NCBI GenBank assembly: GCA_964489425.1
Contig: CAZAYP010000135.1
Coordinates: forward strand, 1 to 8,648
Source of the DNA: CAZAYP01 sp964489425 [NCBI: uncultured Verrucomicrobiota bacterium]
GTDB lineage: Bacteria > Verrucomicrobiota > Kiritimatiellia > RZYC01
Direction of reading: 5' to 3'
Length of the DNA: 8,648 bases
The number at the start of each line of letters is the position of its first letter. The first letter of the stretch is position 1. The translations under genes were made by a program, and so were the position numbers. The notes under the pieces were generated by a model that saw only the letters and a program-made list of their open reading frames with translations, was not told where the DNA came from and made no database searches. Of the stretch, positions 7,750-8,648 are shown piece by piece.

Positions 7750-7950
7750 CTATATAATAAAGTTCAGTATGGCTCCGATGACGCTGTCGCCCACGGCCAC
7801 GTACGCGGCCAGGATCAGCACCGAGATAATGACCACCACGGTGGACTCCACGAGTTCCGGCCGGGTCGGCCACGAGCATTTCTTGAGCTCCACCTTCACC
7901 TCGTCCACGAAGGTGCGCAAACCGGTCATCATGTCGCCTAGTTTTGCCAT
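7750..7950 (-). CDS. secE: Preprotein translocase subunit SecE, short single-helix form
   Basis: SecE clamps SecY in the inner-membrane SecYEG channel that exports unfolded proteins. It has 66 residues, the short form found in most bacteria (E. coli has extra N-terminal helices). An amphipathic surface helix (about 9-25, TGLRTFVDEVKVELKKC) is followed by the conserved WPTRPEL hinge (27-33) and one membrane helix (about 36-62, VVVIISVLILAAYVAVG). A GGGAG Shine-Dalgarno sequence (7955-7959) lies 4 nt before the ATG. It follows tRNA-Trp by 32 nt and precedes nusG, the near-universal pairing. The stop is TAG, immediately followed by the GC-rich hairpin. Confidence 0.96.
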   Translation of the reverse strand: MAKLGDMMTGLRTFVDEVKVELKKCSWPTRPELVESTVVVIISVLILAAYVAVGDSVIGAILNFII

Positions 7951-7982
7951 GGCACTCCCGTCACGTCAGGCCCCGGACCCGA

Positions 7983-8059
7983 TGGCAGGCCAGGAGGGTC
8001 TCGAACCCCCAACCCCCGGTTTTGGAGACCGGTGCTCTGCCAAATTGAGCTACTGGCCT
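7983..8059 (-). tRNA. trnW: tRNA-Trp (anticodon CCA), CCA end encoded
   Basis: The 77-nt sequence folds as a full cloverleaf. The acceptor stem AGGCCAG pairs with CTGGCCT (7 of 7). The D stem is GCTC/GAGC around a loop containing GG. The anticodon stem CCGGT/ACCGG frames the loop CTCCAAA, giving anticodon CCA. The variable loop has five bases (GGGTT). The T arm GGGGG-TTCGAGA-CCCTC has one G-U pair and the canonical TTCGA loop. The discriminator base is G, the known identity element for bacterial TrpRS, and the 3' CCA is encoded in the DNA. It lies between rpmG (20 nt away) and secE (32 nt away) on the same strand, so it is probably released from a longer mRNA by RNase P and 3' processing. Confidence 0.98.
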
Positions 8060-8079
8060 AAGCATGCCCATTGCCTCGA

Positions 8080-8232
8080 TCACTTGATCTCTTTGTGGGC
8101 CGTATGCCGGCGATCAAACCGGCAATACTTCTTAATTTCCAGGCGCTCGGGCTTACTCCGTTTGTCCTTGGTCGTCGTATAGGTCCGGCGCTTGCACTCT
8201 TGGCAGGCAAGGGTAATAATTTCGCGCGGCAT
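8080..8232 (-). CDS. rpmG: 50S ribosomal protein L33
   Basis: L33 is a small protein of the large subunit near the E site. It has 50 residues and reads [20 protein letters not shown], then a basic middle ([15 protein letters not shown]) and the tail [14 protein letters not shown]. The pattern matches L33: an N-terminal CxxC (Cys10, Cys13), the RLEIKKY strand and the HTxHKE end. Zinc-binding L33 normally has a second CxxC; here Cys37 is kept but the fourth position is Asp40 (CRFD). It may bind zinc through Cys3Asp or be on the way to the zinc-free form. The start ATG is preceded by AGGA with 4 nt spacing. It lies 54 nt after tuf and 20 nt before tRNA-Trp. Confidence 0.95.
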   Translation of the reverse strand: MPREIITLACQECKRRTYTTTKDKRSKPERLEIKKYCRFDRRHTAHKEIK

Positions 8233-8256
8233 GGCGTCCTGTTTCCTGGTTACGCC

Positions 8257-8278
8257 CGGGCGAGCGCGGGCCCGCCCG
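8257..8278 (-). other. GC-rich hairpin between tuf and rpmG
   Basis: The minus-strand RNA can pair CGGGCG (8278-8273) with CGCCCG (8262-8257) around a 10-nt loop. An overlapping perfect palindrome GCGGGCCCGC (8266-8275) offers a competing fold. No T-run follows, so it does not look like a rho-independent terminator. It could be a pause or mRNA-stability element, or chance in this GC-rich DNA. Confidence 0.35.
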
Positions 8279-8286
8279 TGGCTTCC

Positions 8287-8648
8287 TTATTCGAGAATCT
8301 CCGTTACGCGGCCCGAGCCCACCGTGCGCCCGCCCTCGCGGATGGCGAAGAGCATGAATTTCTCCATGGCGATCGGCGTGATCAGCTTGACTTCCATCGC
8401 GACGTTGTCGCCCGGCATGACCATGTCCACGCCGGCCGGCAGGGTGACATCCCCGGTGACGTCCGTGGTGCGGAAATAGAACTGCGGCCGGTACCCGGGG
8501 AAGAACGGCGTGTGGCGCCCGCCTTCCTCCTTGGACAGCACGTAAACTTCGGACTTGAACTTGGTGTGCGGGGTGATCGAGCCCGGCTTGGCCAGCACCT
8601 GGCCGCGCTCGACATCCTCTTTCTTGGTGCCGCGCAGCAGGCAGCCGA
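8287..8648 (-). CDS. tuf: Elongation factor Tu (EF-Tu), C-terminal part, cut by window edge
   Basis: EF-Tu carries aminoacyl-tRNA to the ribosomal A site as a GTP complex. The 119 complete visible codons cover the end of domain 2 and all of domain 3. [20 protein letters not shown] is the domain 2 to 3 junction. It continues with the near-invariant [20 protein letters not shown] and DVTG, which contact tRNA and EF-Ts and form the kirromycin/domain-3 face. It ends [20 protein letters not shown], where [11 protein letters not shown] is a family signature. The GTPase domain is outside the window. The gene is open through the right edge, so any start codon inside the window would be false. Many bacteria have two tuf copies; this one, next to rpmG-secE-nusG, corresponds to the tufB position of E. 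coli. Confidence 0.98.
   Translation of the reverse strand, partial: GCLLRGTKKEDVERGQVLAKPGSITPHTKFKSEVYVLSKEEGGRHTPFFPGYRPQFYFRTTDVTGDVTLPAGVDMVMPGDNVAMEVKLITPIAMEKFMLFAIREGGRTVGSGRVTEILE

Noticed and set aside
7753-7758. TATAAT on the plus strand, and TATTAT/TATATAG on the minus strand, as a possible -10 box
   Set aside because: These lie in the last codons of secE. Neither strand has a TTGACA-like -35 at 16-18 nt, and no gene follows on the plus strand.
7628-7879. Longer NusG start upstream, or a small gene in the secE-nusG spacer
   Set aside because: The upstream frame is open because of high GC and overlaps secE. Its translation is low-complexity and unlike NusG, whose conserved N-terminus begins at WYVLHC just after 7627.

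Overview
The window is a GC-rich bacterial housekeeping region in which every real gene lies on the minus strand. Read in the direction of transcription (high to low coordinates), the order is: 3' part of tuf (EF-Tu), rpmG (L33), tRNA-Trp, secE, nusG, rplK (L11), rplA (L1), rplJ (L10), rplL (L7/L12), rpoB (complete) and the first 338 codons of rpoC. This is the classic tuf-secE-nusG-rplKAJL-rpoBC supercluster. All genes look intact apart from the two cut by the window edges. There are no mobile elements, CRISPR arrays, phage genes or foreign-looking segments.

Organism: several proteins look like those of the PVC superphylum, nearest Verrucomicrobiota/Kiritimatiellota by memory. The clues are the NusG stretch KTWYFIQETPGIIGFVGG, the RpoB N-terminus ([19 protein letters not shown]), the GCLLRG version of the EF-Tu domain-2 motif and the EF-Tu C-terminus [10 protein letters not shown]. 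This assignment is an inference without alignment; the gene calls do not depend on it.

Layout: 8287-8648 is EF-Tu domains 2/3. 7750-8232 holds rpmG, a CCA-encoding tRNA-Trp and the short SecE, with spacers of 20-32 nt, so the tRNA is probably cut out of a polycistronic transcript. The secE-nusG spacer (122 nt) is the largest gap in the window and carries a strong GC-rich hairpin. nusG to rplJ is very compact: 17 nt, 2 nt and 8 nt between successive genes, with the Shine-Dalgarno (SD) sequences of rplA and rplJ overlapping the preceding genes. rplL, rpoB and rpoC follow after 34, 71 and 32 nt. I saw no convincing promoter or rho-independent terminator, and no gap exceeds 300 nt.

How it works together: the products are the translation elongation factor EF-Tu, ribosomal proteins (L33; L11, L1 and the L10-L12 stalk that recruits EF-Tu and other GTPases), a Sec translocase subunit, the transcription factor NusG and the two largest RNA polymerase subunits. 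Co-expression links ribosome and polymerase supply.

I found no previously undescribed system. The points worth a second look are modest: loss of room for the L10 and L1 mRNA leaders, an N-terminally extended L7/L12 with a possible internal start, an L33 zinc ribbon with Asp at the fourth ligand position, the secE-nusG hairpin, an RpoB insertion at the position of E. coli SI2, and a GTG start for rpoC.
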